Source: Mya arenaria | Taxonomy: Eukaryota; Mollusca; Bivalvia; Myida; Myidae | Assembly: GCF_026914265.1 (NCBI RefSeq) | Contig: NC_069122.1 | Span: 36,197,473 to 36,261,472 of the forward strand | Length of the DNA stretch: 64,000 nucleotides | Direction: 5' to 3' | Part shown: positions 23,462-37,500 of the stretch, in pieces | Layout: each line of letters starts with the position of its first letter | How positions within the stretch are numbered: position 1 is the stretch's first letter | The notes under the pieces: generated by a model | Databases searched by the model: none | What the model was told of the DNA's origin: nothing | What the model saw: the letters and a program-made list of their open reading frames with translations, nothing else | Position numbers and translations under genes: made by a program

Positions 23462-24496
23462 GTACATAAAACTTTTTTCAAAATGTGCATGAAAAATAAA
23501 AGCATAATAATTTTAACATCATAAAATCATAACTTAATACTTTTAACATCTTTTTAAAATGACAAAGAACATGCCTCCATGTTAAAATAATTTTAATGTC
23601 TACAAAAGCCCTGCCTTGGAAAATATAAGGTGTCTAAAAGCATCAATTAATTGTAACTAGAGCACCAATAACAAATGCCCACGCTCCACCTTTCATGTTA
23701 GTAAATCAGCTCAAATTCTTACACTAAAAAGTCAGCATTGATAAAAATTCAATGATCCTGCTTCACAAAATCTAAAATTTGAGCAAGCCCAGAAAGCATT
23801 TTACCACAGCTTGCAGGTTTGCAATAATTTCGACCACTGGATCAAGGGACATAATCTGACATGAATTTTAGCCAGAGTTAAGGAACATGAGTGTATTGTC
23901 ATAGTCAACATGAGTACCAAGTTTCGTGTTAACACCTTTCAATGATTTGAGTTCTTTCTGTCAAAGATTAAAGGCCCTGCATGATGTTGATGCTGAAAAT
24001 GTCACCATTGCTATGACAATTATAAAGAGCCACTTTCAACAAACAAATTCGAAGTAAATTGAGCAAGGCATGAAGAAAGAGAATGTGAAAAAATGTTCTA
24101 ACAAGCAGGGCAAAGCTAATTAATCAAATTTACAATCAACTACAATGTCAACATTCTAACAAAATATTTACAACAGAAATTGAACAATAGAATTTGACAA
24201 TAGAAAAATCTAAATTCTTCCTTAACCCTATTACTGAAAGAAAAATGAGTTTATAACCTTAAAACAACTATTTAAGTGAGAGCACGACATAAAGTTGTCA
24301 TCCTTTGGCTAAGTTTCCAAACAGGGATCTCGTTGTTGTCTCTAACAAGTCGTTGTTCGGCTAACAGGTTGATCTGAGAACCATTATAACTTTGAGTTAA
24401 AGATCATTAGTTATAACGAATACATGAATATTCTTTGTCAGTTTCTCTCCGTAATTCATTTCTATAAACACTTTTGTTGTTATTTCATCATGTGGC
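23462..24496. other. AT-rich intergenic sequence
   Basis: Nothing recognised. It lies downstream of gene A on its strand and may include part of its 3' UTR, whose end could not be placed. Confidence 0.35.
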
Positions 24497-24775
24497 ACTT
24501 TTGTAGTACTGATGTTGCTGTTATTGTTGCTGTTGCAACGGTGACATTTTTGTTGTTTGAGCTTCTGTAGTTGTTGTTGTTGCAAAGGTAGCATTGTTGA
24601 TATTTCATCATGTGGCACTACTGTAGTACTGTCAACGTTGTTGTTGTTGTTGCAACAGTAGCATTGTTGTTGTTTGTGCTTCTGCAGTTGTAGTTGTTGT
24701 TGTTGCAATGGAAGTACTGTTGTTGTTTGTGCTTCTGCAGTTGTAGTTGTTGTTGTTGCAATGGAAGCGCTGTAG
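24497..24775 (-). repeat. CAA/CAG-rich minisatellite
   Basis: Minus strand: (CAA/CAG)n blocks alternating with units such as CTGCAGAAGCACAAACAACA and CATGATGAAATA-CA. Two or three imperfect longer units of 54 bp and more can be aligned. Gln/Asn-rich frames across it (24397-24868) are compositional and have no splice context. It lies just 3' of the gene A stop codon. Confidence 0.7.
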
Positions 24776-25176
24776 TTTTTTTGTTTTAAAAACGCTTTTG
24801 CAACTTATGTTTTTGCAACAACTTTTTACAAAAATATGTGAGTTTTTTCCAATAACATTTTCATTCAAGTTAAATAATTCACATCTTAAACATGACTGTT
24901 GAATAAAATGTTAAAACCAACTTTGTCATAAGCACTCTTGAAGATTTGCATCCGTTTCAGTGCTATCTTAAGGAAGTTTTTATCTTCATTTTCCAATACA
25001 GAACAATATGATGAAGTGCTTCTTAATATCTCCTATATATCACTGACTATTTTGTCAGAGGGAAGCCAACTAAAAGCCTAGTCTAAATGACGCGGAATTA
25101 ATTGGATTTTACCCATCGATTGGAAATTATGAATATGAACAAGCTAAATATTAACCACCATCATAATCATAGTACA

Positions 25177-28100
25177 TCAACTACTAGAGTTATCATCACT
25201 GCGATCATTATTTTTTTCACTCTTTCCATGAATGGCACCATTACTGTCAACAACGTCAATTTCAACAGTGCTGCTGTAGCTAGGTGGTGGCTGTTTTTCT
25301 ATTTTACTGTAGGGCGGAGGAAATCGTGGCTGTGAGTTGATAGAACTTCCTGTGAAATAAATGTCAGATAAAAATGGTAATTTAGATCTATAACTTATAA
25401 GTTTTTCTCACTTGTATGTTATACATGTTTGACCAAAGTTAAATAAATACTATGGATGGCCAACCATAGCTATAAAAGTGATTGCCACTGGTACTCATCT
25501 GCCAATTCTCCTCAGTCAAAAAGGGGCATTATTTGACAGTTATTACAGCCAGAGTTATGGGCCTTGCTACCAATTTAAAGTGCTTTGGCTTTGGCAACAA
25601 GTATACTAAGTTTCAGTCGAACACTTTAAATGAATTTTTGTGTAATGACAAATATTATATAACAAAGTTTTTGCACAATATAAAAAACCCTTAAAAATAA
25701 CAGACTTAAAAAATATATTGATTTTTTTCCATCAATTTACAGCGAAGATCAATCAAGGAAAAAATAAATTTCAATAAAACATATATTATTAAGACAACAT
25801 TTCTTTTTTTATACTAACCTGATCCCAGAAAGTATGGCGGGGGTCCCAGATGTGGGCATCCTGTGTTGTCACCCATGTACGGGGGTGGGGCTGTGACTAC
25901 AGAATCAGGGATAATGACCGAGGGGGCCGATGTCACACTGTCCCCTGAAGAACAGAGAACAGGAATTAGATAATTACAATTGAAAAAGAAGGTTAAACTA
26001 CACTATCCAAAAGTTCATGATGTTTAAACAGGCTTTTTAAAAAAAAAAATATTATAAAAATGCCATCATGTTAACTTTATGCATTCTCTGTGAGGCAGCA
26101 AAGATCGCCACAGGAAATTAAAAGGCGCTATCTTGTATATCACATGATTGCATAGAAATTGGCTACCAAGCTTAAGCAACACACCTCAGGTAATGCCAAA
26201 AATGCAAGCAAGTGCCAAGATGCTTCCATTTTTTTACATCTTTACTATCACTCAAATTAAATATGCACCAGAAATGCACATGACTATAATTACTTACTTC
26301 TTACTGTTAACAAGGCAATTGTATACATATATGTCTATTTTGTCTTCTGTATTTTTTAGTAAGAGTTATTATGATATTTTTTTTATTCTTGGCAGTTACA
26401 CATATTCACCTATTTATTTATGATGTGTTTGTCTGTTGTTTACGTCATATTACATGGAATATAAGTGCAGAAAGTACCTGGTACATTACACTTTGAAACT
26501 ATGAAACTAAAAGTTATATCAAAATTTGTGTCATACAAGCATAATGTTTATTATCCAAGGTTAACAACCTTTTAAGCACAAGTGCCAGTGACCTTAATCA
26601 TACTTAATCTAATTAAAAATGACAATTTAATTGGTACTTAATGTGTTTGTTACCTACAAAAATGACACCTTCAGAATAGTTTTATACAACACAAGATCAT
26701 ATCTTGCTTTAAAAAAGAGCACTGTTCAGGAAATGCTAACACCCCTCTGTTGTTTTTTTAATGAAAAAGGGGTATAACTCAACAATTGTTAAAGTCAGAA
26801 TTGCGGACCTTACTATATATGTGTACCAAGTTCTATTTGATACCCTACCATTAAGGTAGTTTACACAAAACTAATATAAAAAGTTTGGTATCATATCATT
26901 TGCACATAGAGAGCTACATTTTACACATCCTTATTTATTAAGAACAAATACTAAAATAATAAAATACATCATAGTATTCTAATTCTTATAAACATAACAT
27001 TTCTACTTAAAAGTATACACTTTATATAGTAAAAATGGAAATCCATATTTTTACATGTTCTGCGTAATAACACGTAATTGTTGAATTCCAGTGTCATTCT
27101 GGTATCCCAGAATACATCATATGCTGTGGGATCATATGCTGTGGGGAATATACCTCAGGTTTCCACTCAGAAACAAAAACTAAGTTAAGTAACAGCTAGA
27201 TATTCAATAAATGTAACATTTATTACAAGTCATGCATAGTGGCTATATGATCATTAGAATGCTGCATAGCTTAAAATTCAATGTAAATTATTCATGAACC
27301 ATTTAACTTGACACTTTAAATATCTGTATGTAGGTATTCTTGAGGAATGAACACATCTATACAAATAATCTTTAAGGCGTAAATTACCCTTTCAATATTA
27401 TACATCTGATATCATCTTTATTCTAATACACAAGAATATTTACGATGCATGGTATTAATAGCTGTTACGTTTTTTTTTTCATGATTTGTCAACAACTTGA
27501 TATATTTCCAAACCTATGTGACCTTGACATTTTCATCTCCTCTGTGTTTCAAAAGAGTCCTAGCAGTGATTCATAAATTTGTTACAATAGATACTTATAT
27601 CCCTTATTAAAGGTTAATATTCAACTATACCCCCAGCAGAGCTATTGAAAAAGTATCTTCTTACTTTTGTAAGCCGACCTTGCACGAGAATTTCGAGTAA
27701 TCCCAATACATTGTATTTCGAAAGGCCATGATAATAATCTAATATTTATCTTTCGGAAAAATATTTTTGTTTATCGATTTATAAATCTGTATTTATTTAT
27801 TTATTAATGTATTTATTTGCTCACTAATATATGCAATACACTTATCATCGTATAAGTCAGATACAGTTACTCGTTTTTTCTTCAAAAGTGTCCTCTTGCA
27901 GACGTAAGAAATTGTTTCGCTAAGACGAACACTGATTTTGTCCTAGGCTTCCAAAATTGGTGTTCGTCCAAGCGAAACGGCTTCTTATGTCAGTAAGAGG
28001 ACACTTTTGAAGAAAAACTGTATCTATTACTTATTGGTGGGTTTTTTACTGATTTATAATATGTATAGGAATAAATATTCAAAAACCGGGTACCGGTAAA

Positions 28101-31100
28101 TGACCAAAACTAGATTAAATTATAGCAGCTCATATTTTTCCTCTTACTTTTTGAAATCAGATATGTGAGTTGTCCTATTTCTCAAAAAAAGGTTATTTAT
28201 CTTTTTATTTTCTGGCTTAATTTTTACAGTTTCCTTTTTCTGTACGACAAACATATAAACCCTTTCAAATGATACCGGAACAATATGATGTCCCCAGGCA
28301 TCCGACATTCTAATGTATGTGTACAGAACAGCTTAAGTTCTATGAATGACTGTGGAAATCAGGGAGCTGTTTCATTAATTTCATGAATGAATATTAGTTG
28401 TTACTAAAAAAAGTTATCTTAATGCTTTGTAAACATCACAAAAGGCAATAAATCAGTTTGTTTTTCCCTTGACTTGGTGTTCATTTTCAATGCTGGCTAA
28501 ATTTCAATTCACACAAATATGCAGCAATATAATTTCAATTCACGACTAAAATAGACAATGATCTTTATTAAAACTGCCTCAGAAGTCTAGTTTATGGCAA
28601 ATTTACCTGTCAGCTGTTTATATCTTCTTCCAGATTTTGACCTTCTGTTTGACTTTTACCTTTGATCCTGACCTGTTCTGTGGTTGCCATGGTGATTTCT
28701 CAATTTGTATTTAAGCTACATGACTATGGTGCATGCATTTGGTGTTATAAATGTAACCATTCTAATACCAATATACCTGTCAGTTGCCTGTATCTCCTTC
28801 CTGATCTTGACCGTCTGTGTGACCTTGATCTTTGTTCCTGAGCTGACCTGTTGTTGCCATAGTGATTTCTCAGCCAATAGAAAGCCACAAATGCAGAGAG
28901 GATCAGAACAAGAATGCATAACCTGTAAATGGAACATTAAATGGTTTAAAGCAAGTTGAAAAAAAAAATCTGCCAGAACTAAAACTGCTAAAAATGTATA
29001 ATTATTGCGATTGATACAACATGACAATGAACTCATATTATGTTTTATACTAGTATGCAGAGTTCAACCTTGATGGGGCATCCCCCTGCCCTTTCCTGGC
29101 ACCCTGCTGCTGCCTTTTTATACTACTCCCAGCTGTGCCCTTTTGTTTGACAGGGTCAAAACAGTAATATGTATGATTTTGACACTAAAGTAAAGATAAC
29201 AGCTTAGGTATTCATAACAAACTATTAATATTGAAAGTAATTACAACACATACACAATAAGAATTGGACATTGTCCCATGCTAGTTCCCCTTTAAGGCTC
29301 CATCAATGGGCATCAAAGTGCCTTTCTGACCTAGCACCCTGCCTTTTTCAAATCCTGGCTGGTGTACTGATGCTACTATGCATCTGCTACTTCATGGCTT
29401 TAAGGGGGCAAGATATATTTAAAGGCTGAGAAGATCATTGGAAGCCTGGTCAGACATGTGTTCTTCTGTTTGCAAAGCATTTAATAACAACACCGGTCAA
29501 AATCCAGATGATTGCTTTTAAAACAAATTTAGTTTCGTAAACATCAAGAGACCACCAATATAGGCAGAAAAATTGTCACTTCGTTGACAACACCACTAAA
29601 TAAAAAGTCTGCCAGACTGGTCTGAAACTGAATTTTAAAGCATTATTTTGGGTGTGCCACTTATGTGGCATTTTTGGTAGCCAAGTTGCGGTGGCTTCAA
29701 GCATAACATCAAACGTGAGGCTTAAATGTTGAGTGTGACTGTTTTTTGCAGTATGAACTTTAACAGTGCTTAATTGCAATGTGAACATGCTCTACTTAAG
29801 TGGTTTATAGGTCCGTGACAGTAGTAATTATTTCATTGCATTTCTATGCAAGCCAGTCTGTTTAGTGAAAAAGATACAGTAAAACCTCCATGAATTTTCA
29901 TATAAAACAGTACATTTAAATTTTTATACCATTATAATTCAAATTAAATAAAACTGAAATTACGTAATAAGCCTTTTTATATTTTTCAATATCTAGTACA
30001 AATTTCAAACTAAACTTGAAGTCCTATGTCCTTTACAATTGGTAGCATTGAAGTGGTAAAAAAGATTAAATATCAAGGTCACAATGCATCAATCTCAAAC
30101 ACTGATATATAAGATGAAGTTATTATATTTACAAGCTGAGTGTTTGATATTAAATCCCTGTACTCATACATATTAAAGCCATACATTTAACTGTCAGTAA
30201 ATAAGATTTGAAAATACTTAAACCATTTTAGTATTTTAAGCTTGGACCAATGTCAAATTGAGGAAAATATAACCTTCTTACTTCAAAACAACTTAGATAA
30301 AAGTAACAAGGAACAAGAAATAAAATTTATGATTGCACTAAAGTTCAATAAAAACCAGAAATGTTTCACAGCACGTTGACAGAGGCAACAACAACGATAA
30401 ATTCTAAAGTTATATACAGCCGAAACCGGTTGGCTTGAACTCGCTTGGCTCGAATTCCTCGTTGGCTCGAACTATATGAAAGAACCAATTTCTTTATACT
30501 GAAGGTAAACTTTCCCGCTTGGCTCGAATTTTCCGAGGCTCGAGGTATAATTTCGCCAGTCCCTAGGAGTTTGAGTGAACAGGGTTCGGATGCATAAAGG
30601 CTATGTTGACAGCTTAATGTTTTTTCTCTAACATCTAAGTATGCTAAAAATCTTTACTCAGCTAAACTGCTACAGCTTGTAGAATTAAACCTATTTATTT
30701 AAAGTGCTACTCGTATTTATACTCAATATAACAAACATAAATTTTGAGTGACCAACCTTAAAATACCCTACATGTACTTACTAAGTAGTGCATTTATGGA
30801 AAATAATTAATACCGGTAGTTGAAAACGCAAAAATATTAAATGACTGGGGGCCGACCTAAAAGATTTATGGTGATCAACAATCGTTTCATAAGGTAGAAA
30901 TACTGTGTTTTCTGCACCTCTCTTTCAAATTAAACATGGTATCCTTCAAAAGAACTATTGTTTTCTATATTTGCTTATAATAAGCAGTACCATAATCAAT
31001 ACAACTGTTTTAATTTAAAATTATTTGGAAGTAAGAGTGCATCTTTAACCTTCAGAGAGACATAAGCTATTGTTACATAAATTTTACCCACCAAAAGACC

Positions 31101-32174
31101 TAAAGTTTGTAGTATAAACCTTCATCTTTGCCACATATCTTTGTCATTAGCTCTTACACAAGTCACACACCTATAAACTATATAATGGTTAATATGGGTC
31201 GTGCACAAATATCTTATAAATCCAAAAAACTCACCAAAAATACCACAGCTTGTAGAATTCATCTATATTTTCACAACATTTGTCGCCACAGCAATACTGG
31301 AAAGCACTGCAGCTGAAAATGTAAATCATTTAGCATTTATAATTATGACAATTATGTGTGTTATCAGGTAATTGACATGTATGGACAAAATATTAGCAGT
31401 TCTTATTCTGTCTCAGTAAAGAGCAAAGCTGTTATGTAAAGGTACAGTACATGTAGATGTCTGTCTGCCTGTGGAGAGAGAGAGGTAGTGGGTGGTAGGC
31501 TTTGTGTAACAACGTTACTGTCATGATTCAGGAGAAAACAGCTTTAAAGCAATCATCAGTATAAAGCTTCAAAGATTTTTAAACCACATATGAAAAATGC
31601 ACACTATTTTATTTTTTTTAAATTAGTAAGAAAATCAATATTTTTTTTTTTTTTTAACCAATAAATTTGTGGTCTGGAAAGGTGCATTATAAGTGTATTC
31701 TATTATTCTTTTCTTTGATAATGACATAAAAAAGAAACTTGGATGAGTTTAGATGGGGCACGCGCGGGATGTGTCCCCCTTTAAATCCGCTAGTTTTTTA
31801 CATGTATTTTATTTTTTTTAAATGGAACATAAAAATTTCTGAGTTGCATTCATACCCTCTAATTAAAATTCCATGTAGGCTCACATCAAAGGGTTTGACA
31901 TAAATCTGTTAAGTTCAATATCTTAATACAAAAATATTATATAACAATCAAATTTACTAAATTTATCATTTATATAGATATTAAATTCATCATTTATATG
32001 TCACTATATATACTATAACTATCATCAATATATATGTAACAAGTAATTACAGGAGACACTTACTAGAAGTGGGAGGACTTTCCAAAGCCTGACTTGTACC
32101 AACAGTATTTACACTCTGTCTGGAAAAAAATGAAAAGGAAAAATCTATTTATATTTCAACTGCACCATCATCAC

Positions 32175-32236
<62 letters not shown>

Positions 32237-34245
32237 CCATCATCAATAATCAATAATCATCATTGATCATCATCAGCAGCAGCAGCAGCATCATAAAATA
32301 TCCCCGTCCTGCCATCTCCACTGCGACTGTCATCAGCACTTTGACCACCATCCTCATCATCATCACCATGCAAGCAGCATCAACATCTCATTTTCAACAT
32401 TTCATAACAAATTTAGAAAATAATTATTAATACCTTGAAAGAAGAGCACAGGGTTTTACTATCCATTTTAGAAGTCATTTGATTTTCAAAACATATAAAT
32501 GTTACAATTCGCAAGCACTGGATATGTTTATCATTTATTTATACGCAATATATTTATTATATACAGTACAATTCTCACAACCCTAGGTTATATGCAAAGA
32601 CACACTTTTGTTTCCAAAGAACAAGGTTTTATCTTGTAGACTTAAACATTTTAGGTCATGAACAAGTGTTAAGTAAATAAAACACACTGTAACTCTTAAA
32701 TGTAAACTTGAGTAACATCAACTAATAATTGTCAAGATGTAATCTATCTATTTATGTAGATGTTGAAATGCTACAATAAATTCCTACTTTCACTTTGCAT
32801 GTGGTGAACATGGGTTAATTGAATTGATTTTTGGAACTTACTCATCCATTGATGATCAGATTCCGTAGGATCCCACTCACGCATTTAGGCCAGTTTTTAT
32901 TTTTAAATATATATTACATGGACATTTTAAAAAAATATTGCTTTAATAATAAATTGAATCATAATATAAATATGAATAAGAAGATGACTCTCTTACTCAT
33001 ATAAATTTGATTATTTATTTTTTAAAAAGCAACTTTTTGGGAAAATCCCTTATTAGGCATTAACAAAGTTACAGAAATCCTGCATGATAAAGAAAATTGT
33101 GCACAATTTCTGTATTGGTCAGGTACCTGGAAATGGAGGCTTTTTATAATTTTAGAAACACTGAATATTTTTGAATGAAATTTCACAGGTATAATCTATT
33201 AGTATGATAAGATAATGTATCCTTATTTTAAAAACATAAATTTCATGTGCCAAACATAATCAGTTAACCCCACTGAAATGAAAGTGTACATCACCAATAA
33301 TTCACCTGATTTAGATAATGATAATAATTCAAAAAAGGTCTAACAACATTTTTTTTGATTAAAACCAAAACATTTCATATATTTATATTTTCTATAAAAT
33401 TCAACATGGTGCTCTGTTAAAACCCTTATTTTGGGCTGAAACATTTTCTTGTCTGTTGAGTGGTTAAAAAAGATAATTTTCATCTGGAATAAACATGCAC
33501 ATCGTGGTGCAATTTTAACAATGCTGATAAACTGCTCATAAAAATTTCTGAAAAAAATATTGGTTTTCCTTTATTGAAGCTTCCTTTGAATACAAACTAT
33601 TATAAATATGACAAACATCATAATGGAATTGCTAACCATGGGTTTTAAAGAGTGAGCGACTAATTGGAACAGACGTAAGAGTGGTTCCTTAGCCAGTAAA
33701 TCTTTAAAAGTTTCTACTTTGAACCGTGTTAAGTCGGTGTTTTTGTTCCCAAGGTTAAGTAATGAAAAGCAGCAATTCAGATACAAACTATGCTGCATGT
33801 GCAGCTGGTAATGATTTATGTACATGTATGAAGTACTTTTTAATCGCAACTTGTAATAGCTTCTCACTTGTTTATACTTAAATCTTGGACCAATAATACA
33901 TCCTACTCCCAGCTAAAATGAACCTGCCTCTTATAAAATATGTTTTTATCAATTGATTCATGAAACATGCAAAACCATTATTGTGTTATAAAAGTTTAAA
34001 TGCTTCATACAGAGGACATGCATAAATAACTGCTATAGAATAGGTCTCATTACAGAGTTTACGTGATCATGTTTATTTCTTAGCAGGCTAATTTACGTTT
34101 TTGTGCACATTGAATCATGACATTGTGCACATAATCGACGGTAATGAACGTTTCTAGCCCTATGAGGACCATGCAACAACATGCAAACATTATTACTTAC
34201 AATTTCTATCAATAAAATCACAAGAAATATCAGTAAGGAGGCCAT
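25177..34245 (-). CDS. Gene A: WBP1/VOPP1-like single-pass membrane protein with PPxY tail
   Basis: Six exons on the minus strand: 34245-34201, 32119-32064, 31312-31235, 28922-28777, 25944-25819, 25349-25177. All introns are GT-AG and the phases agree (0, 2, 2, 1, 1), giving 207 aa. Residues 1-15 are a hydrophobic signal peptide (MASLLIFLVILLIEI). Residues 16-60 are a Cys-rich ectodomain with KYCWY, QYCCGDKCC and KLWYFW, the pattern of VOPP1 and WBP1/WBP1L. A membrane helix follows at about 58-77, then an Arg/Ser-rich stretch (91-103), YRQL (104-107), and a tail with PPxY motifs at 128-131, 143-146, 161-164 and 172-175. PPxY motifs bind WW domains (NEDD4-type ligases, YAP, WWOX); VOPP1 is endolysosomal in mammals. 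The exact role here is inferred. Gene B starts 341 bp away on the other strand. WBP1L or VOPP1 orthology cannot be decided by eye. Confidence 0.85.
27860..28024. mobile_element. Short palindromic MITE in intron of gene A
   Basis: GATACAGTTACTCG...TTCTTCAAAAGTGTCCTCTT at the left is mirrored by AAGAGGACACTTTTGAAGAA...ACTGTATC at the right, continuing inward with GACGTAAGAA / TTCTTATGTC and GTTTCGCTAAGACGAACAC / GTGTTCGTCCAAGCGAAAC. It is almost entirely palindromic with a centre of about 35 bp. It lies between exons 4 and 5 of gene A. Confidence 0.75.
30410..30600. repeat. TTGGCTCGAA-rich repeat fragment
   Basis: Contains several copies of (C/T)TTGGCTCGAA within about 120 bp in intron 3 of gene A, plus an AGTTTGAGTGAACAGGGTTCG end. 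It looks like a remnant of a DNA transposon terminus. No coding capacity; the family was not identified. Confidence 0.4.
30805..30965 (+). repeat. Dispersed repeat, copy 2
   Basis: Same blocks and order as 10715-10935. Located in intron 3 of gene A. Confidence 0.6.
32164..32246 (+). repeat. (CAT)n microsatellite
   Basis: Long CAT run with few interruptions, followed by a short (CAG)n at about 32273-32290. Located in intron 1 of gene A, just upstream of exon 2. Confidence 0.95.
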
Positions 34246-34585
34246 GGTTGTCACAAATATCTGATGACTTTGAAAAAAATTCCTTCACAATTTGCAGTGC
34301 TGTCTGCTATAATGTCAACAAACATTACGAACCGAGCTTCTCCGAAATCATTTATTTTCTGTTGTTGCTTTTTACTCCCCTGCATTTCAGAAGTATTCGT
34401 GGTGAAAAACATTTAAAAAATAGTATTTTTTCGCAATATTTACTTTTATGAATGTCAATATGTCGTTTAAATGAAATACTGTTTGAAATATATGCATATA
34501 GTACATGTGAAAAAAGTTGTTATTTAAAATTAAAGAGGGAGCATAAAGAAACAGCCAAAAAAGGTCAGAGGTCGCAGAAATAAAA
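34246..34585. promoter_or_regulatory. Shared 5' region of divergent genes A and B
   Basis: The 340 bp between the two start codons must hold both 5' UTRs and the promoters, unless non-coding first exons lie further out. The sequence is AT-rich, with no clear CpG island and no convincing TATA box placed for either side. The gene B start has A at -3 and G at +4 (AAAAATGG), a good initiation context. Bidirectional activity is inferred from geometry alone. Confidence 0.5.
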
Positions 34586-37500
34586 ATGGCGAGAACTAAA
34601 TTTGACGTCGCAGTAATTGGAGTATTTTTTAGTTTTTTTGACAGTGTGAGTTCCTTTTTTTAACAATTAACGTTATAGAGTAATTCCACATACTATTTTT
34701 CTTTCAGTGTTTGTATATGTTCTGGTATTGTTTCGTTTAAACGTTAAATACGCATGTCCATACTGATCATTTTATCAAAACAAAAACAAGAACATTGTTC
34801 TGTAACATAATTACAATTCAGGAATCAATGTTCTAATAAATTTATCATCTAATTCTATGACATTATAGCAAGTTTTTATAGACTTTGAATAGCCATTAAT
34901 ACTACACTGTGGGCTCTCAACGTATTTTCAGGAAATAATAACTAAATAAGCTGGACATAGCTGAACATTTCATTAATTATATGATATCCCTAAAATTGGG
35001 AAAGAATGCCTTCACAAGCATGAGCAAAGTGTTTCAACTATTTAATGCTACATGTAGATAAGACATCACAGATGACAATGCAGAGATAGAACTCGCATAA
35101 TAATCATACCAATACTCCAACAATGACAAAAAACTTTTTGTCATTATAAGTCATAAGAAGTCTGACAACATTGGTTACTTTGGAAACCTGTGTTAACTTA
35201 CCCTGTTAAGTACGTAAATTTCGAGTTTTAAGAATCTGTAAGATAATGTTGGAATACCTTTCCATTCAAAGACAGAAGTTCCAGAGAAAATTAATATTTG
35301 CCTTAAAAAAATACAGTGTTTCGCAATTGTCAATGATCATTAATTTATATCATGATTTTGTAACAATAAGATAAAAAAAAAAAAACATCAAAATTACACA
35401 CTTTGTCTCATATTATATTGTTTCTACCACAGGTCTGAAAAGATGGCAAATGGGCATTTATGTTTTGTTAGTTAATGCCCGAATATATCTTAGTGACTAC
35501 ATGTAGCTGATTATGCTTGCACAACTGATAAATAACCCATCAGTTTATCCAAATGAGTTCATTTCAAAACCTAGGCTTCTAATAAAGTGTTCTCATAAGG
35601 GATTCATAAAGCGATCCCATTGGTAGACTTGAGCCCTAGCAGTTAATGGCAATACTACTAATTGTGATAATCAATTACTGTGTAAGTATCGCACAATATT
35701 TTGAGACCCTGTTATATTAGAATTTTGTCATGAACATTGGATTTTTTTAAAGGATAGTTTCAAATGTTCCAAACAAAAACTTTATCATTTGGAACATGTT
35801 ATTTGATTCCCAAATCGGTACTGGTACAGCGTGAAAAGTACACATTGCCAACAAATTGAGCAATCAAAATTTTCATTACCATTTAGTTCAAGTGTTTAGA
35901 AACACAAAAATAACTGTTTAATGTTAAAATACTTTTTTATTCCTTGTCAATGTTTATTTAGCAACAATGGCTTTGAAAAAGGAAGTTTTCAAAGAAATAT
36001 TGTTGGACCGGCGAATTTTCATTTTTGACCAACAAAATATTGGAGCCTGTCGGTCTGAATGACAGACCCTTTTTCGATGTCTTTTGCAATGTCTGTTAGT
36101 GTCATATTTAGTAGAGCGAAAAATAGCTTTTTCTGTTTGACTTGATTGTAGATTATTTTCTTTTAAGTAATGGTATCAAACATAGCAATTGATTAACATC
36201 TTGAGCATGTCATGAGTAACATAAAATTTAATAATTTGTACATGTAAAAGGTTATGCAAATAATTGTTTTTTTTATACAGCAAAACCTTCATGTACAAAT
36301 TGATTGATACCTTTTTCGGCCATTTGTTCCGATTGGGATTCTCGGTTAAAGCATATTTATAATGTCTATAAAAGATCATAAAAACATGCTAAATTACTCT
36401 AAATGTTATTTCATATCAGTTCCTTGCACAAAAAGTAAATATCCAACAAACAATTAATATTTTAAGGTGTTATTTTCATTCCTTACTGTCAAAACATAAC
36501 GGGTTGTACATGAAACAGACGACAGTTTTGTAACTATGCAGTTCACATAATGCAAACTGATGTCTGTTTCATTTGAAGCTTTGTCTACCGAATTAAATTA
36601 AAGAGGTAAAACCTGTTTTTTTAGAAGATTTAATGCTTATTTTGTGCAAAATGCTTTTGCAATTACATGGTAAATATGAATATAACCCTATGTTATTGTA
36701 TATAATCGATTTGAAGCATCAAATACTTATCTTACATAATTTTAATATATAAAAGCCCCTGTTCTTTGACAAACCAGTTTAGATGTTTAGGAATTAGAAG
36801 AATCCTGTTCTGCAAATTGTTGCCAACGGCAAGGTTTTTATATTTATTTGTTTGTATACTTTCAGGTCCTGTGCTACTATTGTGATAATGATAAGTAAGT
36901 TTTTTTACTTTTTCAAAGAAAAACAGACAACATTTGTCAACAACTGACTATAGAATTGGTATGGTCGGCTCCTATTTTGTTGGTAGGGTCGGGTAACCTG
37001 AACCAAATGTATTTTTTTTAGTCTTTAGCCGATACATTTCTTTTACTGAATACTCGGAAAATGCAGTATGTGATGTCATTGGAGAAAATGAATCCTGTTG
37101 AGGTCTACATGTTTACAACTACATGTAAAACAAATTTTACGGTCAAATGTTTGTTTGTTGTTAACATGAACACAACTGACAACATGACTCAATTTCACAG
37201 GCAACATCACATTATTATGATTTAAAACCAAGAGATAGGATTACAAAACAAACTTTTAACATTATATCTTACATTAAATAATGAACCTTTTCTAATATAT
37301 GTAAATCTAGCGAAGATTGCTTGCTTATGAAGCAAGAAACCTCGCAAAAATGAACCTTTTCCTCAAAAACGTTAACAATTTTGTTTAGGGTATTGTTTTT
37401 ATCTTTTTAAGGTGAACTAGTTTTTCATGAACTCATATATTTAAATACAAGAAGCACAGCTGAAAGAATTGCCTCATATCTTGTTAGAAAGGCTGCAGAT

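Noticed and set aside
24397-24868. Gln/Asn-rich minus-strand frames
   Set aside because: They follow a CAA/CAG minisatellite downstream of the gene A stop; two frames overlap and neither has exon signals.
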